Below, piece after piece: positions 17,575 to 29,611 of a DNA stretch of 64,000 bases (position 1 is its first letter; each line of letters begins with the position of its first letter). Made by a program: the position numbers and the translations under genes. Location: the NCBI GenBank assembly GCA_930367215.1, contig OV884056.1:94499285-94563284 (forward strand), written 5' to 3'. This stretch comes from Pollenia angustigena. Taxonomy: Eukaryota; Arthropoda; Insecta; Diptera; Polleniidae. Below the pieces are notes generated by a model that searched no databases, was not told the DNA's origin, and saw nothing but the letters and a program-made list of their open reading frames with translations.

Positions 17575-18828
17575 AATTTCACAATTAATCATATTTTAGG
17601 TACAGTCCCGTCATATTTCATTAGTTAAAAAAATTTATAAATAAGGGGCGGGGTTTATTTAAGTAAAATTAAAGAATTTCAGAGAACCAAACATTCTTAG
17701 TTTTTGTTTTCTGTTTGTAAGACTTGTTACAGCTGCGTCAGCTCTATTCAAGTTTATTCTAAGTTGTTGTTGTTGTTGTTATAAATAAGGAGGAGTAGAG
17801 TATGATAAGGACAAATATTAACCAAGAAGTTACTTTCTACTTTTTGTAATATAATTCTGAGTATTTATACATATCTAACTGATTAATTATGTAAGCATAG
17901 CTAATGTGCAGCTGGTTGCTGTTGATACAAAAAAAAGTGGATGGAATCCTACTTTTCACATGAATAATCGTTATCAATCATATACATACACACACACACA
18001 ACCGATCAATAGTTACTTGCCCATTAGTCCGTTGTAGTGAAACAGACCAGAGTCTCTGGTGATAATCAAATATTCAACCCTTATACTAATAGACCAGCTC
18101 ACTATCCCACAAACCTACCGAGTCATTCAAAGCAAAAAGTCACTAGGAAACCTATGCAACAAAGTCATTAACTATTCTAAACACACACACAATAACTGAA
18201 AAAACTAAAAATAATTATTTCACAATCAGTTTTATCTTTAATACGAAAACGCACAAGTAAAATTATCATTCCTAACAAAATTTTTAAAATCTTCAAGACG
18301 GAGACGTCCACGAAGAAATTTCACACCAACAACTTGTAAATCATCAATATGAATACGCACAAGCAAAAAAAAGTCATAAACAAATATTCAAGACACGTAT
18401 AAGTAAAATTTAACACCTGCCACTATAAACAAAAAAAATTTTTCCCACAAATTCTTATGCACAAGTAAAATTTTCATCCCTCACAAAATTTACTGGCTCC
18501 CAACTTTGTATGGAAAATCATATTTAGAACCGCTCTAGTATAAAAGGATTGGCTCCCAACTTTGTATGGAAAATCATATTTAGAACCGCTCTAGTATAAA
18601 AGGATTGGCTCCCAACTTTGTATGGAAAATCATATTTAGAACCGCTCTAGTATAAAAGGATTGGCTCCCAACTTTGTATGGAAAATCATATTTAGAACCG
18701 CTCTAGTATAAAAGGATTGGCTCCCAACTTTGTATGGAAAATCATATTTAGAACCGCTCTAGTATAAAAGGATTGGCTCCCAACTTTGTATGGAAAATCA
18801 TATTTAGAACCGCTCTAAACACACTACT
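17575..18828 (-). repeat. Polinton right terminal inverted repeat (1,254 bp)
   Basis: Inverse complement of 3328-4357. The 224-bp excess equals exactly four extra 56-bp units. Two substitutions were seen. It ends ...CACACTACT at 18828 and is followed directly by the CCACTC duplication. Confidence 0.93.
18495..18819 (-). repeat. 56-bp TIR tandem repeat, six units (right)
   Basis: Unit starts (GGCTCCCAACTTTG on +) are at 18495, 18551, 18607, 18663, 18719 and 18775, exactly 56 bp apart and apparently identical. The left TIR has two. Recent expansion or contraction is the simplest explanation. Confidence 0.95.
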
Positions 18829-18834
18829 CCACTC
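18829..18834. repeat. Polinton target-site duplication, right
   Basis: CCACTC, identical to 3322-3327. Confidence 0.92.
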
Positions 18835-19020
18835 CTTAGGGGGCTCCCATAAATTTGGCCCCTGCAGCGCCTAGGATGCCCCTAGATGGGTCAAATGTAT
18901 GACCAACCCCACTTTATTTTTGATCTTTATCATTTATTTCTAACATACCTACCCTTTATCTCCATTCTTTAAGGGACCTCCCACACAAAAAGTTCAATGC
19001 AGACTAAAAATATATTTAAA
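18835..19020. repeat. interspersed repeat interrupted by the Polinton (right half)
   Basis: Contains AAATTTGGCCCCTGCAGCG, CCTAGGATGCCCC and TTATCATTTATTTC in the same order as 2391-2480. It therefore belongs to the same dispersed family, now split by the Polinton. Confidence 0.65.
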
Positions 19021-20970
19021 AAAAGACTTGTGAATAAAATCAAAAGTTGGTAACAGATTTTAATCATTTATGGCTTGTTTTGTTTACAGTTTTTTATATG
19101 TCTGCAAAAAATTAGAAGCCTAGCTGTATTTTTTAATTTTTTATGAATTTTTAAAAAACAAAAATTTCGAAATGTTGGCAAAAAAATCCATTTTTTTTTT
19201 TCAAAAAAAAAAAAAAATTATGTTTCGAAAACGACTGCTCATATTAGAAAAAAATTTCGGTTTTTTTTAGTAATTTCAATAAACTTAACCGTTTTTCAGT
19301 TACGCGAATATATGTTGCGCAACCTCCTCCGTTTTTTAAATAACTTTATATCTCGGAAACCAGAGCCAATCCAAAAAAACCGAGAGCACCACTGGATTCA
19401 GCGCATCCAAATTATGTAACATCGCCATGTGCTCTGCTTGTCTGTTTTTCAACTTGCATAGTGTTATTATTGAGCCTATACTAAAAATAAAATAATATAC
19501 AATGAACAATTATAAAATAATTTTTTTTATATTTTAAAATTTAATATATGTAAAATCAAAGCAAATAGTGTTTAAAACAAACATGTATGTTCATAATTTA
19601 AATACATATTTAGTTTTTTAATCTCATTATCTCGTGCTTTATGGACGAAGATTTAGTACATTTTTAGGTAGTGGCAATGTCTAAGAAAATGTCTTGAATA
19701 AAATGGTAAAATACTTCAGATTCACTGGGATATTGTAAGTTAAACACAAAAATTATTTTAAATAACAAATCAAATGCTTTTAAAACGGAAACAAATGGGT
19801 ATTTTAAACTATCGAAATATACATAAATTTATTTTATTTTAAAAATATCTGCAATGACAAGAAGTTTGGACTGAATATTCCGGCATTGAATTTTTAGCAG
19901 CTTTATCTTCGCGTCCAATTCCTCTACAGCACAAGCAACTATTGCAAATGATTCTTGCGAATCCAATATGGTTATTTTGTTTTTCTAAACTTCACTCCAT
20001 TTTCATCGGTGTTAATTTTAATTTGGGTTGTAAAAATTTTTGATTCTATAAATAAATAAATACATTGAAAAAGTTAGATAATATGTACTTGTTTTTGAAT
20101 AAATAATTTAAAGTACCAATAACCTTCATCAGTTTTTCCAATTTGATGTAATTATTTCTTCGGAAAAATATCGCCAACGTTCATGAGGTTTTTTTTTTGC
20201 CATGGGGAACTTTAAAGTAAAATCTATAGCGATCTAGAAATTAAAAATTTACATATGTAAGTTAATGTGTTTTCGAACTCGGATTTAAATGAAACGACTT
20301 TTTGTTCGCTGTTACCAATTAACTCTAAATTGTTTATTATTTTTTTCCCAGTTTTTATACAATATTTTTGCTTACGATAATGTTTCACAATAATTGATTT
20401 TATTCGTAAAAGTGCTTATTGATAAGTCTTACGGTTAACTTAATTACAAAATGTATTATTGTGCTGATTGATATTTATTACAATTTATTTAGTTTAAAAA
20501 AAGTATGATTGCACAATATTTGGCTTTGCTTATGCGGAAATGACCTAATTACATTTGTTTCTTAAAAGGTAAATGTTCTGTTGAATTAAAGTGTGTCGGC
20601 TTAAAAAAATTAGTGTATCAGTTTACTGTTGTTAATGTGGTTATTGCTATTTAGTAAATGTATTAAGTGTATTCTCTACTTATGTGAACTTGTTCAGCGT
20701 ATTCACTTGAAGTGAAAATAAAAAATGTATTGCATACTTACCAAAAGGTAGCCAGAAAGGTTTGTGTATTCTGGCTATAATTTGAAATGACTTAATATGA
20801 AGACAATATTCTTCAAAACTAATGTAGCTACCCAGCGGAAGAAAGAAGGTGTAAGCAGGCCTGCTGGAAGCCCGTATTTTTCAGACACAAGGCCTTACTA
20901 CCCCATTCCATACTCATACATTTTTTACACACGATGTCCTAGCCAGCCAAGGCCTTCTGCGTTGCATTCT
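19021..20970. other. AT-rich region without recognisable genes
   Basis: Long A and T runs near 19190-19210 and many stops in all frames. No TIRs, LTR ends or conserved protein text were recognised. Around 20830-21050 there is a degenerate direct repeat based on TTCAGCAGG and AGGCCTT. Confidence 0.5.
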
Positions 20971-20999
20971 TTAGCAGGCATGATTAGACCCCTTCTTCA

Positions 21000-23419
21000 G
21001 CAGGTGTGATTTGAGGCCTTCTTCAGCAGGTCTGCTTAGACCCTTCTTTATTAGGCCTGACTGAAAATATGGTATACCTACCACAAGTTTATTTAATTCT
21101 TTCTTTATTGTTGTTCTATAAATTTCAAAAGTTTCTAATTTGGAAGCTTTGAAAATTAAAGCATCAAGGTTTGTGTATACTTTAAGTGCTTTTTTGTTTT
21201 GTAACCCGTCGTAGTTAAAATTTCGAATTATTTCATCGCCTAGTATATTGTGCAGTTTTTCTTCATCAAAATCTGGAATCCTTTGTTCAAAATCGCTAAG
21301 TTCTAGCAAAGTTTTCAAAGGCAAAAATTCATCGAATTGATTTACGTATAGATTTCGTTTAATAATTGGTTCAATATAAACCTTTATTTGCGCCAACTCG
21401 CTGAAACTAAACTGGAAGATAAGGAGTTAGTGGAATTAAATTTTTTGAAAAACTAGATTTTTTTGAGGTTGTCATTAAAGTTTTGGATTTGTTTTGGATT
21501 AAAGATAAAAACATTTTTTTTGTAACACCCAGACCAACTAAAAGCATTGGGTCTAGAGGAAATTGATTTACCATTCGTATGCCAAACATTTCCAATGAAC
21601 TGTGGCTAATTTCTTTATGAAAGTCTGATTGTTTTCTATTGAAAAAATCATCATCTGTTCTCAGATCTGACAAGCTTGATAACATTTTGGGCAACCATTA
21701 AATGAATTGTGTCCTACAGTATTGCACAAAAAAGCTCTTGCAGGAGTGTCACAAATAAATGCTCGTATTGAAACTTTGACCCGTTTTCCGTGCAAGACTA
21801 TATCGTCACTTTTAAGTGATTTAAGCTCGTACACGCAAAGAAAAAACATGGTTGTAGTAAACATATTCTAAGAGCAACATATTATGATAAGAATAATGAT
21901 TGTAGTCCCCATATTAAGGTTATTATTGAATCTTATTATGACTAAATATACTCGTACTATTACATCATAATATTTTAAGAAGTAATCAAATTATTGTCAT
22001 GTTAATCATAATAAGCTAAGAAATTAATCATATTATTGTCATGTTAATCATAATAAGCTAAGAAGTAATCATATTAGCATCATGTTAATCATAATAAATT
22101 TAGAAGCAATCATATTATGATACAGCACCTTTCATAGCTGTCATAAAAATACAAAATAAATTAAAATATTTTTGCATCGATTTTTTATTTTGTGGCTTTT
22201 TACAATTTTTCTTAATGTTAATCAAATAGCGGAGTTCAATATAAGGCTTGCAAAAGAGCAAATGAAAAATCTGTGGTTTTCATGGGCAACCGCGTGTGCC
22301 CATTTTTCGATTTTAAGGTGTTGATGCCATATTGGCTAATTTTAAACGCTCTTTACATTTTTTTGAAAAAAGATGGATCAATTCCGATTTTTTAACGTAA
22401 TGACAAAGTTAAAAATGTGCAATACCTAGACCATAGTTTGATCTAGAATGGTTTTTCGGCTCTCCTGAGCAATTTGTTTAAGACATACGCGGTTGCCCAT
22501 GAAAACCACAGAAATATCGTAGCACTTTCATAAAATATAACGAAATCTCTGTGTGTTTTGTTGTAGGATTTTACAATAAAACTATGATATTTTGCATTTG
22601 CCCTATTACATCACTAATACTTGAATGAACTCCGCTAATATTTTAATTTCTTTAAACTTATTTTTGTTATGGAATTTTATCTTTTAATTGTTTAACCGCT
22701 CACAAATAAAAAAACGACGCAATTTCTTCAAAATTATTTTACAAATGGCGCTAACATAATATGATTAGAATAAAAACAGTTTGATTGCATCTTTAACATA
22801 AAATGATAAATGTATAGAAAGTTATCATGTTATGGCTAGTAAATATCATGATATGGTTGTGAGAAATATAATATGTTTAGAAAGTAATCATAATTAAGTT
22901 GTTAGAAAAATAATTATTTTTCGGTCAACAATACTCAAATTCATAATTGCGGTTAACATTGATATGTTTACAGTAACTATAATATTGTTGATATTAAATA
23001 AAAGTAACAATTATTTGTGTACGACAACAATATATTGTTACATTAAACATAGTGTTGTTGCCGTAACCATGCCCAACCATATTTTTTCTCTGCGTGTACA
23101 TTAAATCATGCAGATAATTGTCTACACTACATGGCTTTTTATTTCCGATAAAAGAACCAATTAAAAAAACATCCACATTTTTAATATTTACAATTTTGCC
23201 CATTATTGGCCATAGGGATGTTGCGGAACTTTTATATAAAGGCAACCCATCTATTCCAATGTCTATTTGTATAGAGTCTATATTTTCAACCAGATTTCGG
23301 TCGAGTTTTTGGTGTTGATTTTTTATACCTAAATGGTAATATGTACCAGGGGAAACTGTCCTAACCACAATTTTTTCTTTTTTTTTCTCTTTACAAGCCC
23401 ATTGAAAGGAAAGGAACAT
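21000..23419 (-). pseudogene. broken tnp2-like DNA transposase, split by a TIR element
   Basis: Four minus-strand pieces read in order: 23098-23419 (IDSIQIDIGIDGLPLYKSS, SLWPIMGKI, FLIGSFIGNKKP), 21661-21830 (VSIRAFICDTPARAF, VGHNSFNGCPKC), 21407-21694 (FPLDPMLLVGLGVTKKM) and 21000-21396 (less conserved). The LWPI, ICD.PAR and CPKC blocks are typical of the tnp2/CACTA-like transposase-domain proteins common in insect and cnidarian genomes. The gene is interrupted by a 1.27-kb TIR element (21831-23097), frameshifted near 21680 and decays at its C-terminus into a GLIKKGL-type low-complexity tail. The superfamily name comes from memory of these blocks. Confidence 0.55.
21831..23097. mobile_element. 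non-autonomous TIR element inside the tnp2-like gene
   Basis: The left end ACACGCAAAGAAAAAACATG and the inverted right end ACACGCAGAGAAAAAATATG are imperfect TIRs of about 24 bp. Both are bordered by GT/AC. The outside sequences join the two halves of the transposase frame. The interior is AT-rich, with several copies of TAATCATATTA and TGTTAATCATAATAAG and no coding frame. The superfamily is not determined. Confidence 0.6.
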
Positions 23420-23951
23420 CGAGATTTTCAGACTTTAAAACTCTGAGTAAACCATCTACGCACCTAGGATGAAATTCCCTATACCACTGCAATAGTTTTT
23501 TTTTCTAAATTTTCATTCAATTCACTTGGTGTAAATTCTATTCATTTATTGTTTCCACTATAGAGTTATTATTTTTTGTTATTTTATGAATATCACTTTG
23601 TTTATCAATTTTCGTTAATTTTCGTTAAAATATTTTCTTTTTCTAAATTTGTTAAACGTCTAAGCGATCTTTTATTTATTTTGTTATATTAACCCTAGAT
23701 ACACTTTCTTATTTTTAATGCACTACACACTTTCTTCGTCGAATCGACGAAGTCCATTTATTTATTTATTTATTTATTTGATTTCCAACACAACAAGATA
23801 CAAATCTTATAATTATAGTATTGGATTTTTGTATTGTAATTACATTGTTGAGTAAAAAATGATATATTATTATGAAAAATAATTTAATAATTTCTAGAAA
23901 TAAACAAATAAGTTTAGAATAGTTAAATACAAACATAATAAGGAAACATTA

Positions 23952-25696
23952 TTAATTTGTGATAAAAAATTTATATAATTCTTTCCCAAAAAGCAAGACG
24001 TTGCTAATGGATTTATTGGTCGGTAGTAGCGAGTTCCAAAGGCGGATTGAATTGATGTAAAAATGACGCTCAGAAACCAGACTTCTATATCTAGTATGAA
24101 TTATGTCATATGATCTTCTTGAACGCGTAAAAGATATTCTGTCAAAAAGATACACTGGTTCATGCTTGAAAATTATTTTGTGTAATAGCATTAAGGTTTT
24201 AATTTTTAACAGATTACTCAGAAAACGCCATAAAGTTTATTTTTAAAATGGGAAATGTGATCATACTTTCTTAGGTTAAAAACATATCTCAATACAGCAT
24301 TGTAAGTTTTCTCAAGTTTTCCCTGGCTTGTTGAGTCACAACTTGCAAACAGTTCGCATCCATAGAGTAAAATTGGCATGATATACGTTTTTGCAAGTAA
24401 AATTCGAATATTAAACGGTGTGATGTGTTGGGTGTTCCATAGCGTTCGCAGCATTGAGTATGTTTTCCCAGCAGCAGCAGTTACATGATCAGACCATGTG
24501 ACAGTGTTGTTAAAAATAATGCCACGATTTTTAGCTTTTTGTACAATTTCAATTGGTTTGTTGTTCAGCAATATCATAGGTTCAAGCGACAGTTTCAGTG
24601 TTTTTTTCGTTATTATCAAGCATTTGGACTTCGTGGGGTTTATACACAAACCATTTGCATTTGCCCATGCGTGAACACGTTTTAAATCAATATTTATTTT
24701 TTCAACACAATCATTTATATTTATCAAGGGACTACTAATATAGAGTTGTACATCATCAGCATATAGGTGAACATTACAGTGTAACAATTGTTTGTCTAGA
24801 TCATTTATATAAATTGAGAATAGTAGTGGCCCAAGTATCGATCCCTGTGGCACTCCCCTAAGAACAGGTAACGATTTTGATGTTATATTGTTTGCAATTA
24901 CAGATTGACTACGGCCAGACAGATACAAAGCAACCAGACGGATGGATGAAGGTGAGAAACTAAACATTTTGTCCAATTTCCAGCAAAGAACTTGATGATC
25001 GACCGTATCGAACGCTTTGGAATGGTCCAGTAGAATAAGGAATGATATATCACCAACATCAATGCTTTCTCGTATATCTTCGGATACATCAATTAAAGCT
25101 GTTGTACAACTGTGTTTTGCTCGAAATCCAGATTGTCTATTTGTCAGCAAGTTATTGTCGTTGATGTATTTATTTATTTGTTGATTAAGTAGTCGCTCAA
25201 AAACTTTTGATAAGTACGGTAGAATAGCGATAGGACGATACTCATTGTTCGATTTTGGAGTAGGTATGATCTTGGCATGTTTCCAATTTCGCGGGTAATC
25301 GCTTTTTGTAATTATATTATTGAAAATGTATGTGATATATGGCAGCATTTGGGGAATAATAGTTTTGAAGACTTTAGGATTAATGTCATCAAAGCCGACT
25401 GCATTCGATTTAATGTATTGACAGCTCATTTGTACTTCAACTTCGCTTACACAGTGAAAAAAGAATATCTCATTTTGCTGACTTGATAATTTATTTTGCT
25501 CGTAAAAACAGACATTAGCAGGTACATTAGGGATGTTGATAAAACTTTCATTAACATTGTCTACATCGATCACCGTACTATTTCCAGATGATGGTTTGCC
25601 AATACCAATTTCTCGAATAGTTTTCCAAGTTTTGTTTGAGCCAACAGCAGATGTAAAACGATTAGAATAGTAAGTTGATTTAGCACTCTTTATCAT
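23952..25696 (-). pseudogene. LINE reverse transcriptase and C-terminal domain, frameshifted
   Basis: An open frame of 492 codons (24218-25696) contains the RT core: EYRPIAILPYLSKVFERLL, LLDHSKAFDTVDH, GVPQGSILGPLLFSIYINDL and YADDVQLYIS with the catalytic DD. The frame breaks near 24215. The C-terminal YRSLVSERHFYINSIRLWNS piece continues in another frame to 23952. Reverse transcription at the nicked target would be its function. The copy is inactive. It shares layout and motifs with the second LINE at 58164-59765 but is clearly diverged from it. Confidence 0.85.
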
Positions 25697-25743
25697 TCTA
25701 TTTACTTCTCTTCGAGCCGTACAGTATTCAGAGTGAAAGACAG

Positions 25744-26358
25744 TTATCTTAAAGAGTTTCCAACGTCTATAAACAAAATCTCTGTGAGCAATAGCGGCTT
25801 TAATTTCATCATTAAACCAAGTTTTTTCTTAGCACTTTGTCTGAAGACTTTAAGAGGAACTGATTTTCTGAATACACGGGACAGAGAATCTTCTAAGAAA
25901 TTAAGCTGATCATTAACAGAAGGCATATAGTATATGGAATTCCAGTCGACTTGTACAAGCTCAGAGTACAAAATACTATGGTTAATGAGGTTAAAATCAT
26001 AGAAGGTTATAGGGTCCGATACATGATACAAACTAAAATCGAAACCACAAAAAATCAAATCATGCTTGGAGAAACATGGTGTTGTAGGTTGGTCGTAAAG
26101 CATAACCTTTTGTTTATTACTGACGAAAAATATATCCAACAGCGTATTGGTTGTTGATGTATAATGTGTCGGGGTTAAAGTATTGATTGGATGCAAGCCA
26201 ATGGATTTCATATTAACAGTAAGATGTGTTTCAACAAGAATGTTTGAGTTAAAATCTCCACATATTATAATGTCTTCATACTTCACGGTCAAACTTTCAA
26301 GCACTTTTAAGAAATCGCTAGTATTAATTCGATGATGAGGTCTATATACAGACCCCAC
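25744..26358 (-). pseudogene. LINE apurinic-type endonuclease, C-terminal part
   Basis: The text GSVYRPHH, IIICGDFNSN and SKHDLIFCGFDF gives the GDFN and (S)xHD motifs of the exonuclease/endonuclease/phosphatase fold that nicks target DNA. The N-terminus is missing because of 5' truncation. The frame shifts near 25826-25830, just before the linker to the reverse transcriptase. Confidence 0.75.
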
Positions 26359-26395
26359 TAGTAGCTTCCTACCACCTGATACATTTATGATCAGG

Positions 26396-26756
26396 GGGTC
26401 TACTCTCTATTGCGATGCGAAAACAATTTCGATTCGAAAGCTAAATGCCAACTTGGTACTCTCTATCACATTCGCAAAATTTTCTAAAAATGAAGCGATA
26501 GTGGCAATAAAGATGACGCAGATTTACAGTAATGAAATGCCAAAGTGTGCAAAAATATTTGAAATTGGAAAATTTAAATAAAATAAAGTGATGATTTACG
26601 TAAAAAAAAATTAAAAGATGCGAAAGACACATGCGAAAGACAGCATTCTGTGTTTTTAATAAATTAAGCTTAAATAAGTGGGTCGTGTTTTTTTTTTTAT
26701 AAATTTGTTATTCTTTGGAATTGTAGATTTAGTGTTAACATGTGTTAACACTCCCC
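26396..26756. other. intergenic AT-rich stretch
   Basis: Contains short T and A runs and a GTTAACATGTGTTAACAC inverted repeat at about 26733-26750, directly before the gypsy RT remnant. No gene is recognised. Confidence 0.4.
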
Positions 26757-27440
26757 TCTTAAAAGGAATGTCAGGTGTTGGGCTAGTTTGGCGTAGTCCT
26801 GTATAAATTGACGGTAATAGCCTGACATACCAAGGAAACTTCCTAATTCTTTCAAGGTCTTGGGTGGAGGTATATTATCTATTGCTTTTACTTTTTTTGG
26901 GTTTGTTTTAATACCATTGGTGCCTACGATAAATCCTTAGAATACTATTTGTTGTTTTGCAAACTCGCATTTATCAAGTTGAAATTTAAAGTTAGCAGAT
27001 TCTAGTGTTTGGAAATTTTTTTTTAAATTTTGAAAGTGATCGTCTTCGTTTTTGCTAAATATAATTATGTCATCTATGTAGACATAACATATTTTCCCTT
27101 GGTCCAAAGGCCAATCGTACAAATTAAAATTTTCCGTTATTAATGGAAAATGCAGTTTTTTCAATATCACTTTCTTTGAGAAGGATCTGGTGGAAGCCAC
27201 TTTTTAGATCTATAACAGAAAAGTATTTGTTTTCTCCTGAGTTTGATAAGACTTCATTTATTTCCGGACTGAGCTTAATTTTCTGTAATCGATCACCATT
27301 CCATATTTCTTTTCTCCCGATGCATCCATTTTTTTTTTTGGAACGATCCAAACAGGTGCATTATATGGAGACTTTGATGATCGAATTATTCCATAATTTA
27401 GAAGTTCAACTATTTATTTTTCTATTTCATTTTTTTGTGC
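26757..27440 (-). pseudogene. gypsy-like reverse transcriptase fragment
   Basis: Minus-strand pieces give VIDLKSGFHQILLKE, KTAFSINNGKF, VYIDDIIIFSKNE (catalytic YIDD) and, after a stop near 26937, GSFLGMSGYYRQFIQDYAKLA. All are standard Ty3/gypsy RT to RNase H linker motifs. A gap in the RT palm and several frame changes make it dead. The connection ends abruptly at 26757 in ..LLRG. The gag pieces at 28616-29611 may belong to the same element. Confidence 0.75.
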
Positions 27441-28615
27441 CATAGTGTAGGGATAAAATTTCAAATAAACTTGTGAATCTGTAGTTGTTCTAATCTCTCC
27501 TTAAACTCGAGAAGTGTAGGTTAATTTATGGTTGGGTTCAGTAAATAAATTCAGATACTTGTGAATTGCTTCTTCTAGCTTTGCTAATTGATTTTCGCTC
27601 AAGTTATTGGTTTTAAGTTCCAGTTTATTTATTGATTGGAAAGTGTGCTGTTAAATTCTAATTCTCTTCACATTTTCTATTAGCATGTACTGTTCTTTCA
27701 TATGGATAATTGCATTTAGTTCTTCTAAGCTATCATGACCAATAATGCCATGAAAAGATTTCAACGATGGCAAAATATAAAATTTTATTTTATGAGTTGG
27801 TACATTTAAAAGGTTTACTAAAGTGTGTAATTTTTATGGTGCCGGATATAGAATTTGCAAAAAAAGGTTTTTCATTCTGAATTGGTTTAGTTCTAATTTT
27901 AATTAAAGCCTGTATCAATTAGTATTATTAATATCTGACCATTCTCTGCTTTACATTTAAAATATGGAAGTGAAGAGTGCGCTAACTTAAGAAATGAATA
28001 TCTGAAAGATTTTCAGCATGGGTATTTCCCTGTTCGCTTTCTTGTTGACAGTGATCTTGTATGTAATCCTGAAGACTAATCCTGTTGGTTATCATGGTAT
28101 TCCTGAATACTAGGATTTTCGTTTTGGTTTTATGACATATTAGAAGGAAGTTCGTCATTGACTCCTATGTGAAAATTTCCTTGTAGTTTACTATGTGTCA
28201 TTGGGGTGTTTAGAGAAGGGGGTGTAGGCATTTTGCCATAAAATTGATTGAAAATTGAAAATCGTTTGACGATGTTTATTTTGATAATCTATGTTTTTGG
28301 ACGGAATAGAACTATCGATGTCCAATGGTTCAGGTCATTGTTTTTTTGGGGCTGTAGGTCTTGATGGTATAAAATTTTGTTGAAAATATGGACTTTTTTT
28401 TTTTCATGGACATGAGATGTGACATGAATTACGGTTCTGCAGGAACGATGTAGGGTTTGAGTGCGGCAATTTTTTTAGAATCTCCGCATATGAGGAAACT
28501 AAGGAAGGCACCAAAGGATAAAAAATCCGTTACACCATGTAGTTTCTGTTCTATTTCTGAAGTTGGCATTCCCAGGAATTTGACAGTTAACGTTATACCT
28601 TTGCCCCCTAGGGTT
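27441..28615 (-). pseudogene. degraded pol N-terminal / protease region, not resolved
   Basis: No long frame. Position between gag and RT on the minus strand suggests decayed protease and linker sequence. Short readable stretches were too broken to assign motifs. Confidence 0.3.
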
Positions 28616-29611
28616 CTAGAGCGAAGGGGAACACCTGTTATCAGTTTTTTTAAGATATTTCAAGTTCCGCTCATTGACACGCCCTCCTAGTTCTGACGTC
28701 GAAGATGATGTTGAGGGTTTTGTACAGGGAGGGGGTGGAGGTGGACTCTGGACTGCCCGATCTTTAGTTTTTTTGCCTTCAGGGGACGATGAACCCTTAG
28801 GGAAGGTAATGACCCATTCACTTGTACTCCTGGTTACTTTTGTGCTCATTCTATCAGCTTCCGTGAGCATCAATACTCGAGATAGAATCTCCATAAATTC
28901 ATCAGTCTCTAATGTGGATTCAGTGGGAATTCTCACTTCATTTTCCAGATCAGACAGCGGGCGAGGTCTCTTTCGAGTTGGTAGGGATGGACAATCCATA
29001 AGGCTGAGGGCCGCTGCCCCATCAACTAATTGGTCCTCTCGTTCGCCCCTGTCTTGATCGTCAGTAATCACCACAGTGGAGTCCATAACAATATCTTCAT
29101 TATTTTCATCTATAGGGGCTGCTGATAGAGCAGTAGTAAGACAGTTGTTGGCGGCAGAAGGTTGTTGATGTGACCTTTGACTATTTTGATATTGACTTGT
29201 ATTCCATTGTCTTGCTTTAGCAGGCTGTTGTAGAGTAAGTTCAGGGTTAAATGGTTCTCTATTATAACTACTAATTCTTTTTGGTAGATGTGGCAATTCT
29301 TTTTGTGGCTAAATATTATGGTGGCTGTTGGCGTATTCTGCTCTATAGTTTTGATTTTCTAACTTCAAGCATAAATGTAATTCTTGTGGTAAATCTGATG
29401 GTTCGGGGATTCCGAATAGTTTAGGTAAGTCTCCGTTGAGACCTCTTATGAAGGTGTCAAGGGCTTTAACGCGATATGTTTGTGTTAATAATGTAGGTGA
29501 TTCCCTGCCTATATCCATGCATCCTATTTTATTAAGTATTAAAGGCAGATGGGTATAGTCTTCTTGATAAAAGCCTATAATGGAGTTTTTACCTTGAATT
29601 AACGAAGTCAT
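28616..29611 (-). pseudogene. gypsy-like gag C-terminal part followed by an unusual Pro/Ser-rich frame
   Basis: 29309-29611 reads TSLIQGKNSIIGFYQEDY then ALDTFIRGLNGDLPKLFGI, a 17.6/297-type capsid C-terminal domain. After one TAA the next frame (28616-29296) begins with a Q/N-rich segment and then a charged region with PTRKRPRPLS, a short hydrophobic helix MEILSRVLMLTEADRM and PPPPPP. I do not recognise the second part. It could be a nucleocapsid-like tail, another element's ORF1 or captured host sequence. Confidence 0.5.

Larger units (their letters stand above)
3328..18828 (+). mobile_element. complete Polinton/Maverick (adintovirus-type) element, 15,501 bp
   Basis: A virus-like, self-synthesising DNA transposon. 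It has long TIRs starting with AG, a 6-bp duplication, protein-primed DNA polymerase B, retroviral-type integrase, FtsK/HerA-like packaging ATPase, adenain-like protease, capsid and penton candidates, a PLA2/core protein, and accessory OB-fold-like, BIR, DnaQ-like and coiled-coil proteins. polB and the PLA2-protease pair run on +, the rest on -. All main reading frames are open and catalytic motifs are present. The TIRs are nearly identical, so insertion was recent and the copy may be competent. Known Polintons are 15-20 kb, so the size fits. Whether it forms virions is not shown by sequence alone. Confidence 0.95.
23757..26395 (-). mobile_element. 5'-truncated LINE (CR1/Jockey-type superfamily)
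   Basis: Minus-strand non-LTR retrotransposon ending in an (AAAT)n-type tail (TTTA repeats at 23757-23779 on +). It holds part of an endonuclease, a nearly complete reverse transcriptase and the typical C-terminal RLWNSL block. It begins within the endonuclease domain, a usual 5' truncation. Clade placement is tentative. Confidence 0.8.

Noticed and set aside
18495..18819. Six regular repeats considered as a CRISPR-like array
   Set aside because: Units are contiguous tandem copies with no spacers, located in a transposon TIR of a eukaryote.
26733..26757. GTTAACA / AAGAGGGGAGTG as a polypurine tract and LTR start
   Set aside because: It follows RT text directly without integrase, and no second LTR copy was found, so it may be coincidental.
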